This document shows, one piece after another, positions 1 through 10,223 of a stretch of 64,000 nt of DNA. This DNA comes from Pegoplata infirma (Eukaryota > Arthropoda > Insecta > Diptera > Anthomyiidae): positions 328,555,038 through 328,619,037 of the forward strand of contig OY992536.1 in the NCBI GenBank assembly GCA_963921195.1, in the 5' to 3' direction. Below the pieces are notes generated by a model, which saw nothing but the letters and a program-made list of their open reading frames with translations, was not told the DNA's origin and ran no database searches. A program made the position numbers and the translations under genes. Within the stretch, counting starts at the first letter, position 1, and each line of letters begins with the position of its first letter.

Positions 1-63
1 CAAAAAAATTAGATTTTTTATATAAAAAAATATATTTTGTTTCAAAATAGCATTCAAATCTTA

Positions 64-406
64 CATAAGGCCGAATTAAATACAGAAAAAATTAAAATAA
101 AAAATTGACGTGTATTTACCGCTATCCGCGAAGTGCAAAACATTACCAATTTGCAAAAAAATAATTTAATGGGTATCAAAAATTTGGTAAAATAAAGCGT
201 ATTAAAAAAAAAATAAATCAAAATAAAGTTATCTGATCGGTATGGTCCATAAATGCATTTTATACTTTAGAAATTTTTTAAATGAATCCATGGACCGTAC
301 CGATCCGCTTACGTATTTTTTTATTTTATTTTTACGCTTTATTTTACAAATACCACGTAATACCACGCCATTTTTTTATTTTTCCTGTACTTAAGTCGGC
401 CTTATG
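64..406. repeat. Foldback repeat, about 343 bp
   Basis: CATAAGGCCGA at the left is mirrored by TCGGCCTTATG at the right, and the arms match imperfectly towards a centre near 270 (GGTATGGTCCAT against ATGGACCGTACC). It is a diverged palindromic MITE of unknown superfamily. No coding capacity is seen. Confidence 0.6.
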
Positions 407-695
407 CCATATTTGGGTGCCATTTTGAATCCAAATTTATATGGCTTTTGAAATGAATCTATGGACCAAAATTTATCAGCTAAAACTTTTTTGGATTTTT
501 TGTGCATTATTTTACAAATATTTTTTTTTTCCTAAAAAAGAATATTTTTCTTAAAAACCGCGAACTAAAACCGCCTGTAGAGGACTAAAAGTACCCACCT
601 AAATTTTTTTTTATAATTTTTCCCGTTATTAATTCGAAAATGCGCACCGACATTTTGCTAATAGTTAACGAGATTTGCAAATATGCACCATTGAC

Positions 696-905
696 CCACC
701 CTAACGTATATGTCTCATGGTCATAGTTCGGAAATGGAAAAAATCGGATCAGGGGCAAAAAAGTTCACCCTTAAAGAACTAAACCAACCTGTAAAAAATC
801 GCCATTTTTACAGCTTTATTTTGCTTGTTTGTTAAACAAATAACACCTTTTTATGTCAGATGGAGTTCAATTTCCTTCACCTAACCCCAAGGCGGCAAGA
901 AAATT
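696..905 (-). mobile_element. Helentron-like repeat fragment
   Basis: The block around 720-800 (TTCGGAAATGG, AAATCGGATCAG, AAAGAACTAAACCAACC) matches the body of the longer copies at 1530-1950, 16384-16935 and 29998-30683. Both ends are missing. Confidence 0.5.
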
Positions 906-1157
906 TCGTTTTTTTTTTTTTACCGGCCCCTTTTGTCGGAAGGAGGGCCGGCTTAGTACCTTGTATTCATTACCAGGTAATCCAATTGGGAATGAGTAGT
1001 CACTACCTAATTTTTGCTGGGTAACTTAGGCGTTTTTAAGCAGGAGAGAAATTTGGTCGATTAAAAGCAAATTACACCATTGTATGGGAGTCATGCGAGA
1101 TTTGTTTCTAGACGTATGTTTCTTTTAATTTTATTTGGCTAGAGTTTATATAAAAGT

Positions 1158-2572
1158 CCCAGCAAAACTTTTCGGAGTCATTCAAAAATAACTAGTTCTA
1201 GAAGTACTTCAAAGCTTGTCACGATAGGTTCTCAAAGAGCGTCCTGGGACTAGTGATGTCACAACTAGTTCTAGAAGTGATCCAAAAGGGTTATATTTTG
1301 ATTCCAAAGACCTTTTTTGGAGTAGTTTGGGAACTAGTGACTTGGAACTAGTCGTACATGACTTCTGCACCACTTCCATGAAACAAATACTGGTTCTCAA
1401 ATAACATCTTAGAAGCTGCTTCAAAAACCTATAATTTTTTTCAAAAAAGAAAAAAATATATATTTGATTACGCATTTCTCTGTTGTATCTTGTATTTGGA
1501 AAAAGTCAAACCTTTTTAAATATGTACAGAGGGTCGATTCTAAGACATTCTAACGATGTCCGTCCGTCTGTAGAGGACACGATACAGTCCAAAATAAAAG
1601 AGCTAGACTTCTGAAGTTTAGCACGAATATGTCTTATATTCCTAGGTAGGTTAAGTTCGGAAATGGGCAAAATCGGACCAAGGGGGAAAAAATTCCCCCT
1701 TGGAGAACTAAACCAACTTAAGAAAAACCGCATTTTTTGCAGGGGTTTTTGTACTTTTGCTAATGCAACATTCTTATCACAGAAGAAGTTCAAAAACGCA
1801 AGGGAAGGTGTCCCATAACGTCTCCCATCAACCCCCCCCCCCCCCAAAAAAAAAATAAGACGCCCCTAGATTTGTTTTATATTTTGTTTTTTTACATTTT
1901 GGAGGGTATAAAAGATTCGGCACAGCCGAATGTAACACTCTCACTTGTTTTTTTTTTTAAATTCCCTTATTCTCCTTCTAGATAATTTCCAATTGCATTA
2001 ATGACTAAAAAAAATACTACTAATTTTGTTGATATTGCATTATATTTTCAACAAAAAATAATTCAAAAATGTTTTTTTTTGCAAAAAAAAAATGTACAAA
2101 ATGTTCCTAGACTGCTTCCAGTTCTGATGGTGACAATTCCAAACAAAAATCATGGGTTAAAGAATGGGATAAAGAATTGGTTCTATAATGTCTTAAAGAA
2201 CCGTTCCATACATGGGTTCCTAGACTACTTTCCTAGAACTAGTTCTGATGGTGACAATTTCAAACAAAAACCATGACTCTGAGAACGAGATAGAGAACTA
2301 GTGCCACAAAACCTTCTTGGAACTAGTTCCTGTCGTGACAATTTAAAAGAAAAATCATGGGTTAAAGAATGGGATAAAGACCTGGTTTTAGAAGTAGTGA
2401 TGGAACCGTTCCATAAAAGGGGTGATTGTTTCTAGACTACTTCCCTAGAACTAGTTCTGAGGGTGACAATTTCAAACAAAAATCATGACTCTGAGAACGA
2501 GATAGAGAACTAGTCGAGCAAAAAAGAAGTACTCTAGCACTAGTTCTGGAAGTCATGCAAGGTTTTACTGGG
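1158..2572. mobile_element. CCC-type terminal-inverted-repeat element with 2-bp TSD GT
   Basis: The left end CCCAGCAAAACTT and the right end AAGGTTTTACTGGG are inverted repeats, flanked by GT on both sides (1156-1157 and 2573-2574). The body carries direct repeats containing CTAGTTCTGATGGTGACAA near 2110, 2240, 2320 and 2450. A Helentron-like copy sits inside at 1530-1950. No transposase frame is present. Confidence 0.6.
1530..1950 (-). mobile_element. Helentron-like repeat, 3' hairpin end intact
   Basis: The copy ends with GGAGGGTATAAAAGATTCGG, a perfect TTCGGCACAGCCGAA hairpin (about 1916-1930) and CACTCTCACTTGTTTT. The same end recurs at least eight times in the window in both orientations. 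The GTCCGTCCGTCTG segment near 1558 is shared by the family. A short 3' hairpin before CTTG fits Helitron/Helentron-like elements, but no Rep/helicase is present, so the class is inferred. Confidence 0.55.
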
Positions 2573-3089
2573 GTGTTAACATGTTAAACAAATTTACAGA
2601 ATTGTGTTTATTTTTAAATGTAACTGTTTTCTCTCCCGTTTAAACGCGCCTTATCACATATAAGTACTTTCAGCTGCCATTTAAGTTTAGTATAGGTGTG
2701 TTGCCATCACTATTGTATATTTGTCACACTGTACATGTTTCATAAAGATTTGTTTTTATATGTAGATATAAAACATATCAGATACTATTTTATGTCAATA
2801 ATAATTCTAAACGTGCTTCTTGTAATTAACAAATAATTCCACCCACTACAAAAAAAAAAAAAATTAAAAAAAATTAAAAAATATATATATTTCAAAATAT
2901 TACTACTATTGTAATCTTAATAATAAAATCATAATTATGTAATTAATGTAATGTTAGTTACATACATACATGAATGAATGGGTATTTAAATTAATAATCC
3001 ATGATGTATGATGTAAAAACGTTAGGTGTTAAATAACTTAGATTGTTTAATTTTTAAATTTGATTGAGATCAATAAATGTATTCAACAG

Positions 3090-3237
3090 CCGAGACAATA
3101 CTGGGACGTCACAGTACCATAGAGATACGCTCAATACATTTGGGCGGACTTTTCCATGCCGAAGAAGAAATCCAAATGACATCAACCATGCCAAATTTTG
3201 TAGGTCAAATGCAAGGTTTCATATTCAATGGTCAACG
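3090..3237 (+). CDS. Nrx-1: Neurexin-1, exon encoding the end of LNS4
   Basis: This exon encodes the C-terminal strands of an extracellular laminin-G/LNS domain of alpha-neurexin, a presynaptic adhesion receptor. Frame: two bases (CC) complete a codon begun in the upstream exon, then 48 codons (ETILGRHSTIEIRS, IHLGGLFHAEEEIQM, FVGQMQGFIFNGQ), then CG of a split Arg codon. The LHLGG-like and GQMQGFIFNG motifs are the last strands of an LNS fold. The acceptor is ATTCAACAG and the donor GTAAGA. The following 69-bp intron restores CG+G to Arg. Assignment to LNS4 follows from the order of domains that come after it. The other open frame across this stretch is a shadow. Confidence 0.93.
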
Positions 3238-3306
3238 GTAAGATTCGAATCAAAAGAGAGTGAGTTTCACGAAATCTAAAATTTGTTCTTATTGAATTTT
3301 CTACAG

Positions 3307-4064
3307 GTACATTGATGTGGTTAAAACACTGGGTCCAGAGCTGTCGGCTTTGCCAAGTGCTACATTTAAATTGACAGCACGCTTTGTCAATTCACCGCTA
3401 GGAAATCCATATCATGCAGCCACATTTCGATCTAAACATTCTTATGTGGGACTGCCCATGCTAAAAGCTTATTCGACCATATCGGTCGACTTGCGCTTTA
3501 AAACGGTTGAACCGAATGGTCTGCTGCTGTTCAATGGCGGTCGGCGTAATGATTTCGTGGCCATCGAATTAGTAAATGGTCATATTCATTACACTTTCGA
3601 TTTGGGAGATGGTCCGATAACGATGCGCGATAAGACACGCATTCACATGAATGACAATCGTTGGCATCAAGTTAGCATAAGGAGACCGGGTCCGAAAACG
3701 CATACTCTGGCAGTGGATGATTCATTCGAAATAATAACTTTATCGGGCAACAGTATGCATTTAGAGCTATCTGGCATCTTGTATATTGGGGGCGTGTTCA
3801 AGGATATGTATGCTAAGTTACCAGCATCGATATCTTCACGTTCCGGTTTTGAGGGTTGTATGTCTTCACTCGATTTGGGCGACACATCACCATCACTGAC
3901 AAATGACGCTGTAGTACCGAGCTCGCTTGTTGTGTCCGGTTGTGAGGGCCCAACAAAATGTAGCCAAAATGCATGTGCAAACAGAGGCGTTTGTGTGCAG
4001 CAGTGGAATGCGTATGCCTGCGAGTGTGATATGACTTCATATACAGGTCCGACATGTTATGATG
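3307..4064 (+). CDS. Nrx-1: Neurexin-1, exon encoding LNS5 and EGF-C
   Basis: The exon completes Arg, reads YIDVVKTLG, and encodes a full LNS domain (about residues 35-200 of the exon: YVGLPMLKAYSTISVDLRFK, NGLLLFNGGRRNDFVAIEL, RWHQVSIRR, GILYIGGV, GFEGCMSSLDLG). It then encodes a six-cysteine EGF-like module running from TKCSQNACANRGVC to GPTCYD. This order, followed by one more LNS domain and a membrane span, identifies LNS5-EGF-C of an alpha-neurexin. LNS domains bind synaptic partners such as neuroligins. The exon holds 252 whole codons and ends with a phase-1 donor, GATG|GTAAGC. The next intron is 62 bp. Codon use and GC content are clearly above the surrounding intron. No frameshift is seen. 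Confidence 0.96.
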
Positions 4065-4126
4065 GTAAGCCATGAAAATTTCGGATCGTTTTCAAGAAAT
4101 ATTCTCATATTCTTTTTTACTTTCAG

Positions 4127-4477
4127 AATCAATTGCCTATGAGTTTGGCAACAATAAGGGCATTATACAGTATACTTTTCCAGAAAATGCTCAGGCTGAT
4201 ACAGAGGAAGATAATATTGCACTAGGTTTTATAACTACCAAATCTGATGCAGTATTATTGCGTATAGAGAGTGCCACAACACAAGATTACATGGAGTTGG
4301 AAATTGTTGAAGGCAACATTTTTATGGTGTACAATATTGGAACTAGAGATTTGCCGCTGGGCGAGATAGGAACCAAAGTAAACGACAATACCTATCATGT
4401 GGTGAGATTTAGTAGACGAGGTGGAAATGCCACGTTACAATTGGATGATTATAATGTACAAACCTTGATGCCGCAAG
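4127..4477 (+). CDS. Nrx-1: Neurexin-1, exon encoding the first two thirds of LNS6
   Basis: After the TTTACTTTCAG acceptor the split codon gives Glu, then SIAYEFGNNKGIIQYTF opens LNS6. Conserved features follow: IALGFITTKSDAVLLRIES, DYMELEIVEGNIFMVYNIGT, YHVVRFSRRGGNATLQLDD. The GGNATLQ glycosylation sequon is shared with vertebrate LNS6. The exon ends at LMPQ plus G of a split Gly codon (donor GTAAGA). From family knowledge this junction corresponds to canonical neurexin splice site 4 on the LNS6 ligand-binding face. The following 58-bp intron has an in-frame TAG shortly after the donor, so retention would truncate the protein before the membrane span. Confidence 0.96.
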
Positions 4478-4535
4478 GTAAGATATTTTAGAAATAGGAA
4501 GGGCGGAATTAAATTTAAAATAACTTTGATTTTAG

Positions 4536-4771
4536 GCCATCAATCCACCATGTTCAATACTTTGGCTAACATACAAGTTGGAGGTAAATTTAGTCGCACT
4601 GGTCGCACTCGTATTGAACGACCTTTTGCTGGCGTTATCACAGGTCTGTCGGTGAATAAGTTACGTGTTTTGGATTTGGCTGTGGAGCGTGATCCCCACA
4701 TAACCATACGAGGAGATGTTCAATTGGTAACTGGAGTATTAGATAGAAATGATCTGCAAAGAATGCAGCAG
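4536..4771 (+). CDS. Nrx-1: Neurexin-1, exon encoding the end of LNS6
   Basis: The split codon gives Gly, then HQSTMFNTLANIQVGGKFSR, the basic linker TGRTRIERP, FAGVITGLSVNKLRVLDLA and DVQLVTGVLDRNDLQRMQQ. This is the last strand group of LNS6 and the start of the stalk. HQSTMFNTLANIQVGGK aligns with the vertebrate segment that directly follows splice site 4. The exon ends in phase 0 at CAG CAG|GTTAGG, the weakest donor of the gene here, in front of a 5.45-kb intron. Translation past the donor gives only a short intronic tail with a stop. Confidence 0.95.
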
Positions 4772-5739
4772 GTTAGGGATTTTATTTTTAAATAATTTGA
4801 AATCTCTCTTCAAACTTTTTCAAGTATTTTTCTCATCGTAAAAAAGTTTTTGCTCTATCGTATCGTAAAAAAAAGTTCTATCTCAAAACTCAATTTTTTT
4901 TCTGTCGCTCAAATTATTTTTGAGTTTCTGAACCATGTTTGAATTCATTCTCAAACCAAAAATTCCTCAACATTATTGCATTATTATTTGGGCAAAGGAG
5001 TAGAGCATGGTTCTTTAACTATAAATGTCTTTCATAAAAAAACAAAAAATATTTAGAATTCAATTAATAATTGTAAATTGTGTATTTTGTGGCATATTCA
5101 AAAAAATATGTTTTATAATTTTTTAAAATCTAATTATTACATTCATATTAAAAACCATAACAATTTAACAATAATATTGCTTCATACAAAATTTTGTTTA
5201 ATTTACATACATAAGTGCATATATATTTTTAGATATATATGTACTTAAATATATATTAAATACTAATTGCACTGTGCACTTGAAATTAATTTTTCAAATT
5301 TATTTATTTATAATTTTCTCTTTAAAATTTTTTCCTTCACTTAACAAAAAAAAAATGTAACCCGTATGCCTTCTCTTTTTTGGACTTCATAGACAAAAGT
5401 TTTTTTTTTTTTTTTAATTATTTTAATTTACGAAGAAAATTTAATTTAATTAATTAAAGCACTTTTAATAATTATATATAAAAAAAACAATGCACATTTA
5501 CTAACTTAAAACAAATCAACTTTATTGCATGATACACATGATACAATTAATGATTCCGGTAACAAGAACACATTTTTACTCTACACAAACGCAAAAACTG
5601 TACATTATAATACACCGTCATTAAAATACTGATTGTGAGAGCTTTTAAAAAATAATTTCTTGACACCATTTTTAAAGGATAAAAGGAAAAAAAATAAATT
5701 TACAAGAAAAAGTTTTGTGAAAAATGTACTACAACTTTT

Positions 5740-6195
5740 CGAATTAAAATTCAGAAAATATATTGTGTAATTCTGAAATCACAATTAAAATTTAGAAAAT
5801 CCCAATTAAAATTCAGAAAATCCCAATTAAAATTCAGAAATCGAAATTGAAATTCAGAAAACCGAATTGAAATTCAGAAATCAGGATAGAAATTCAGAAA
5901 AACGACATTAAAATTTGGAAAAGCGCAATTGAAATTTGGAAAAGTCCAATAGTAATTCAGAAAAATCCAATTAAAATTTAGAAAATCACAATTGAAATTC
6001 AAAAAAGTCCAACTCAAATTCAGAAATCGCAATTGAAATTCAGAAAATCACAAGTGAAGGTCAGAAAAGTTCAGTTGAAATTCAGAAAGCCCAATTGAAA
6101 TTCAGAAAATCCCAATTGAAATTCAGAAATGCACAATTGAAATTCAGATAAGGGCAATTGAAATCCAGAAAATAGCAATTGAAATTCATAATTGT
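5740..6195. repeat. Tandem array of about 19-21 bp AATTGAAATTCAG units
   Basis: More than 20 degenerate units of the form AATTGAAATTCAGAAAATCCC (strongest match AATTGAAATTCAG) run head to tail. The unit resembles those of the foldback arrays at 6700-6940, 42252-43515 and 60825-62143. A lone CACCATTTTTAAAGG at about 5665 may be its left terminus. No inverted partner arm is visible. Confidence 0.75.
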
Positions 6196-6401
6196 GTTTT
6201 TTATATTGTTGGACTTTATATTTTATAACTGAATTTTATTTCAGTTCGGTTTGAGTCTGAGAAATAATAATTGTGGAGATGTTGAAAGCTTTATTCAAAA
6301 GTTTCATTTAAATGCCTAATTTTAATCTGACACATATCAAGTGTTTGTTAAATTAATATTATAAAGAAAATAACAGCAAGTCTTGCAATTTATTTTTGCT
6401 A

Positions 6402-6945
6402 CACCATTTACATGTCGCTCCTTTACTTGTATAGTGTCATAACTCAAAAAATGCGTTTTTTGAGTTTATGATGCAGAATTATTCGTTATATCGTGCTTTA
6501 TATTGTGTCAAAAATTCGTATTAATATCTTTTAAACTCACCGTTTGAGAAGAGTACACGCCATTATTACATTTTCTATGTACCGGCCTTTTTCAATTAAA
6601 AACCAGTTTCAATAGTAAACTTTAAACGTGTTTTCTGCAAAATCAAATATTTTGAGTTGTGACACTATACAAGTAAAGGAGCGATGTGTAATTCGTAGAT
6701 TCTACTTTAATTCAAATATTCCATTTGTAATTAGAAGATTATATTTGTAATTCAAAAAAGATCCAATGTTATTTAAAAAACATAAATTGTAATTCGAAAA
6801 AAATCAATTGTAATTCGAAAAAGATCCAATGTTATTTAAAAAACATAAATTGTAATTCGAAATAGATTAATTGTAATTCGAAAAATCCGTTGAAATTGGA
6901 AAAAGATCAATTCGAATTTTTGAATTACGTTAGAAATCTTCGAAT
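6402..6945. mobile_element. CACCATTT foldback family copy, interrupted
   Basis: It begins with TA+CACCATTTACA, the terminus seen at 60825. That terminus is split by a 270-bp MITE at 6415-6684, after which it resumes as TGTAATTCG followed by AATTGTAATTCGAAAAAGATC-type units. The right side (AATCTTCGAATTACAATT) is inverted relative to the left, but the right terminus is lost. Confidence 0.6.
6415..6684. mobile_element. TCGCTC MITE, 270 bp
   Basis: The termini are perfect inverted repeats: TCGCTCCTTTACTTGTATAG on the left, and the same on the opposite strand at the right. TG lies on both sides. A second full copy with TA on both sides is at 51245-51492, and fragments lie at 22780-22862 and near 27301. 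It contains no gene. Confidence 0.75.
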
Positions 6946-7697
6946 TACAATTATATTTGAGATAATTCCATCACTGTCTGCAATGTGTCTTATAATTAGT
7001 TCACTTAAATTACACAGCTCAACACTCAATTTCCGGTTTGAATTCTGATGGTCAATTTTAGTAGTCTTTGATCTCCTGATTCAAAATCTGTTCTCCAAAT
7101 TTTCTCATCACATCTAGAATTTTAGTTATTCACGGTTGAAAATGCGACAAAATTGCGATTTTTGCATTATTTGAAAGCCTGCACATTATTTGAAATAAAG
7201 GCCTCAGTTCCAAAAAAAGTAATTCACATAAAAAATGTGAAAATAAAAATTTCCGAATTTTTTTGGTGTTCTAGATTTCACATCCGAATTTCTTTTTCGT
7301 TTTGTTTCAAAAAAATAAAATTTGGTGAAAGTAAAACGAATGCACTATTTTCCTTATAATTTTTTAAATTTTAATTATTTGATTTCAACTTCGAATGAAA
7401 ACGTAATCAACAATACAATAAACTTGATTTCATGTGATTCGGAAATTTTCATGTGAATTGAAAAGTTGTGAAAGACAGAAAAGAGGCCAAAGTAAAGAGA
7501 TTGTAACTCTCTTTACTCTCTTTTTTTGTTCTCACGCGAAATCTGTCTGGGATCAAGTAAAATTTTTGGTTTCTTAAAGTCATGAAATTTGAACTTTATT
7601 TGCACTTTTAATAACTTTTTTTTAAATTATATTGAATCATTAACATTTTAAGAACGTAAATTTCATAAATTTGTTTTGTTTAAAACAATATAAAAGC

Positions 7698-7995
7698 ACA
7701 GACTAAATACAGACTCGACAGTAGAGTTTTACAAGAAAAAATGGGGAAAACTAAGCGATTTTAGGAGAAAACACAGCGGTTTTTAGTCCGTTTTACGCTA
7801 ACATGGCAACACTTTCTACGACTTAGGAGTGAATGAAACAACAAAAACCGATCTGGCATCCATTTTTCTCATGGCGCGTTATATCAGTTTTCTCTTTCTA
7901 ACCTAATTCGTAGAATAATTTGAAAATATTAACCATATGGTTGAAGAATACTTTTTTGACACCTGTCACTTATGTCGAGTCTGTATTAGTCTGTG
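7698..7995. mobile_element. MITE, 298 bp, with 7-bp flanking repeat ATAAAAG
   Basis: CACAGACTAAATACAGACTC at the left matches the inverted right end GAGTCTGTATTAGTCTGTG apart from one extra base. ATAAAAG immediately precedes and follows the element. The superfamily is unclear because a 7-bp duplication is unusual. Nothing coding is seen. Confidence 0.65.
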
Positions 7996-8080
7996 ATAAA
8001 AGTGTTTTTTTTTTATAGAAAACAAAAAGCCTTTTTTTCAATTCCTCTTTCAACCTTCATTCTGTTAATCCACACAGTTA

Positions 8081-8250
8081 AGGCTGAGTTAGGCACCCGT
8101 AACCGTAAACAAGCGTAGCGTAGCGATCAAAATCAAATAGAAAATCACGTAGACGTCTGCAAAGAAGAATAACTGCTCTCATTTGTTCTCATATAACGAA
8201 AAACTCTCTACGCTACGCTAGTTTAAGGTTACGGGTGCCTAACTCAGCCT
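8081..8250. mobile_element. MITE, 170 bp, with 3-bp TSD TTA
   Basis: AGGCTGAGTTAGGCACCCGT at the left is repeated exactly, inverted, at the right, and the match continues over at least 24 bp. TTA flanks both sides, which fits a PIF/Harbinger-type non-autonomous element. Confidence 0.75.
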
Positions 8251-8655
8251 TTAATGTTATTTGTCACGAGAGCCACGAATACCCCCTGGTTTCACTTGCT
8301 TTTTAAAATGATGCTGTTGAATTTACCATTTTTGTAAAATTTACCTTCGTTTTTTGATACTTTTTAAAGAAAAACTGGAAAAAAATAAAATAAATATTTT
8401 ACAAATTTAAGTTTTCTGTGTTATTTTTCATATAAACTGGAAGATATTTTTAATGGTTTTAAAAGTCTATAAGAAAGAATGAACCTTTCCTAAATTTTGA
8501 GCTCATCGCAGTAAAGATTGATCATCCGGTTTTTGTTTTAGAGCCTTCAAAAAATGGACCCTTTTCTAATTTTTTTCACAGTGTTTTTTTAAAATACATG
8601 TATGACCAATAATAGTGCATCAACTTCAAATTTTTCTTATCATATTTTTGAGATC

Positions 8656-8721
8656 AAAAATCTGGTATAAAGCGTTAGAGTAGAATTGAACTTCTACTGT
8701 AACGCTTTATACCAGATTTTT
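8656..8721. repeat. Near-perfect 66-nt hairpin
   Basis: AAAAATCTGGTATAAAGCG followed by TTA-GAGTAGAA pairs with TTCTACTG-TAACGC and the mirrored end. The two 30-nt arms have one mismatch around a six-base loop. It could be a tiny MITE or a hairpin RNA precursor; sequence alone does not decide. Confidence 0.7.
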
Positions 8722-8927
8722 ATTCCACCTAACGGCTGCTGTGCAGGCTTTCGAAAAAGGCAAAAATCGTGTGTTTTCACATTTTCAACCGTGAATAATT
8801 AAAATTCTAGACGTAATGGAAAAATTTGAAGCACAGATTTGAAATCAGCGAGTCAAAACCTTTATAAATTTTTTATCAAACCGGGGCCAAAAACCTTCGA
8901 TTTGTTGAGCGGTGTTATAAGTCTCCA

Positions 8928-9330
8928 TTAGGTGTGGGATAGTGCACGAGTTTTCGACTTCGATACGCTAAAATTCGTAAAAAAAATGCATGCATAAAAT
9001 GGGAGAGGTGGGGTGGTGTCCAGGGGCTGTTCATCGAGGTCAAAGTTGGGGTAAAAATCCACAAAAAGCGTCACTACGGCCACAATCCGAAGTAGCCCCC
9101 AAACATTTGCTTTAAACATACCTAAGCCCAACCTCAAATTCTTAAGGGGGCTCCCATACAAAGATTACATTTTTACAAAAATTTGCCAAAATGACCGACA
9201 ACCAATATTTTTTCAACCCAACATTTTCTCAGAGCATACCAATCCTCTATCTTTAACTATCAAGGCGGTTCCCATACAATTCTTTTATTTTTTTTTTATA
9301 AATTTGTTTTATTAAATTCATTTCTTCCGC
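8928..9330. repeat. GC-richer interspersed repeat, copy 1
   Basis: It contains GTGTGGGATAGTGCACGAG, CATCGAGGTCAAAGTTGGG and GGCTCCCATACAA, shared with the copy at 28205-28500; the tandem block at 48050-49010 shares the GCTCC and CCCATACAA segments. The class is unknown. The open frame across it on the minus strand is not protein-like. Confidence 0.55.
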
Positions 9331-9522
9331 TCCAATGGTGCCCCTGGAGGGGTAAAACGAAAACTATCAAGAAGATCTAAAATATTGCGTAAATTACATT
9401 TTGTCAACGAAGCTGCCGAAAGTATCATCAAATTTTATGGGATTGAAGATAAGGGGTAGGTTTGTTTTGAGAAAATATTCGGGTTTGGAATAGGTTAAAT
9501 TTTAAAGTTATTGAAGTTATTA

Positions 9523-10032
9523 CACTCAAAAAATTATGACGGTAGAATCCACTACAAAACAGTTAAAACTACTACATTTGTTGTTGTTTAGGCGTTCACT
9601 ACATTTTACGGTAAAATCAATCAACAATTGTTGTTGTTTTTAACTATTGATTAACAACTACAAAAAACTGTACAAACTACTTCAAATTACAGTTGTTTTT
9701 ACTGTTACTCAAATTGTCTGAATTTTTTTATTAACAAAAAAAATTTCTAAACGTCAAAAACGGTTAAAATTATTTGGAAATAATTCCTGCACATCCGTTT
9801 TTCTAAAAATTTAATAAAAAATTAATAGTTTTTTTTATAGACTAAAAACAACTACATAAAACAACTGTTACAACAATGCAGTAATTTTTTGTATTTGTTT
9901 TTTAAAACGACTACAAAAAACAGTTGTTTGAGATGTTTCATACAAAAACAACTGAAATTGTAGTTGAAAACAACAACTACTACTTACTACACAAATGACC
10001 GTCATGTAGTAACTGCAATAATTTTCTAAGTG
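9523..10032. mobile_element. TA-flanked MITE with CACTCAAAA end, 510 bp
   Basis: The left end TA+CACTCAAAAAATTATGACGG is inverted at the right as CCGTCAT...ATAATTTTCTAAGTG+TA. The interior is rich in AACAACTAC units on both strands. It resembles the TA-flanked MITEs at 19421-19996 and 20636-21287. Confidence 0.65.
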
Positions 10033-10217
10033 TAGTTGTCGAGTATACTCGTTGAGAAAATTATTTTTTAAAAGATCTCCAAACATACCACTCACACACA
10101 CACATACATACATGTCTATACATAATCAACTTTTAATTAATAATTAACAACAAAGAAACTAAAATCAAAAGAGCTGCATTGAAATGAATTAATTGTAATT
10201 ATTTTTGTCTCTCTCTT

Positions 10218-10223
10218 AAGCAG
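10218..10223 (+). promoter_or_regulatory. Tandem NAGNAG splice acceptor (AAGCAG)
   Basis: Two AG dinucleotides three bases apart follow the pyrimidine tract TCTCTCT. Using the first gives ...QQQTPAS, using the second ...QQTPAS. In general the downstream CAG is the stronger site of such a pair. Confidence 0.7.

Larger units (their letters stand above)
1..3089 (+). other. Neurexin-1 intron, 3' part, transposon-filled
   Basis: This is non-coding sequence upstream of the first recognisable neurexin exon; no neurexin exon could be read in it. It holds a foldback (64-406), Helentron-like fragments (696-905 and 1530-1950) and a CCC-type element (1158-2572). The last 500 bases are plain AT-rich intron ending in an ATTCAACAG acceptor at 3089. 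The intron starts left of the window. Confidence 0.75.
7013..8914. mobile_element. CAC-type foldback element with 3-bp TSD TTA, 1.9 kb
   Basis: The left arm (7013-7192) starts CACAGCTCAACA; the right arm (about 8738-8914) ends TGTTGAGCGGTG. Both arms share TTCACGGTTGAAAATG and GAAAGCCTGC in inverted orientation. TTA flanks both ends (7010-7012 and 8915-8917). The same ends occur at 23245-23946 (TSD TAA), and similar ones at 18887-21447 (TSD TTA). TWA duplications suggest PIF/Harbinger-type mobilisation; no transposase is present. Two MITEs and a short hairpin are nested in it. Confidence 0.65.
4772..10223 (+). other. Neurexin-1 intron of 5.45 kb
   Basis: The intron starts GTTAGG and ends in a pyrimidine tract followed by AAGCAG. 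From 4772 to about 5640 it is plain AT-rich sequence. After that it is mostly repeats: a tandem array (5740-6195), a CACCATTT foldback with a nested MITE (6402-6945), a large foldback with nested MITEs (7013-8914), a GC-richer interspersed repeat (8928-9330) and a TA-flanked MITE (9523-10032). No alternative coding exon was recognised. Confidence 0.85.

Noticed and set aside
3064..3279. 71-codon frame overlapping the first neurexin exon
   Set aside because: It is in the wrong phase; the frame giving IHLGGLFHAEEE joins correctly to the next exon at both sequence and splice level.
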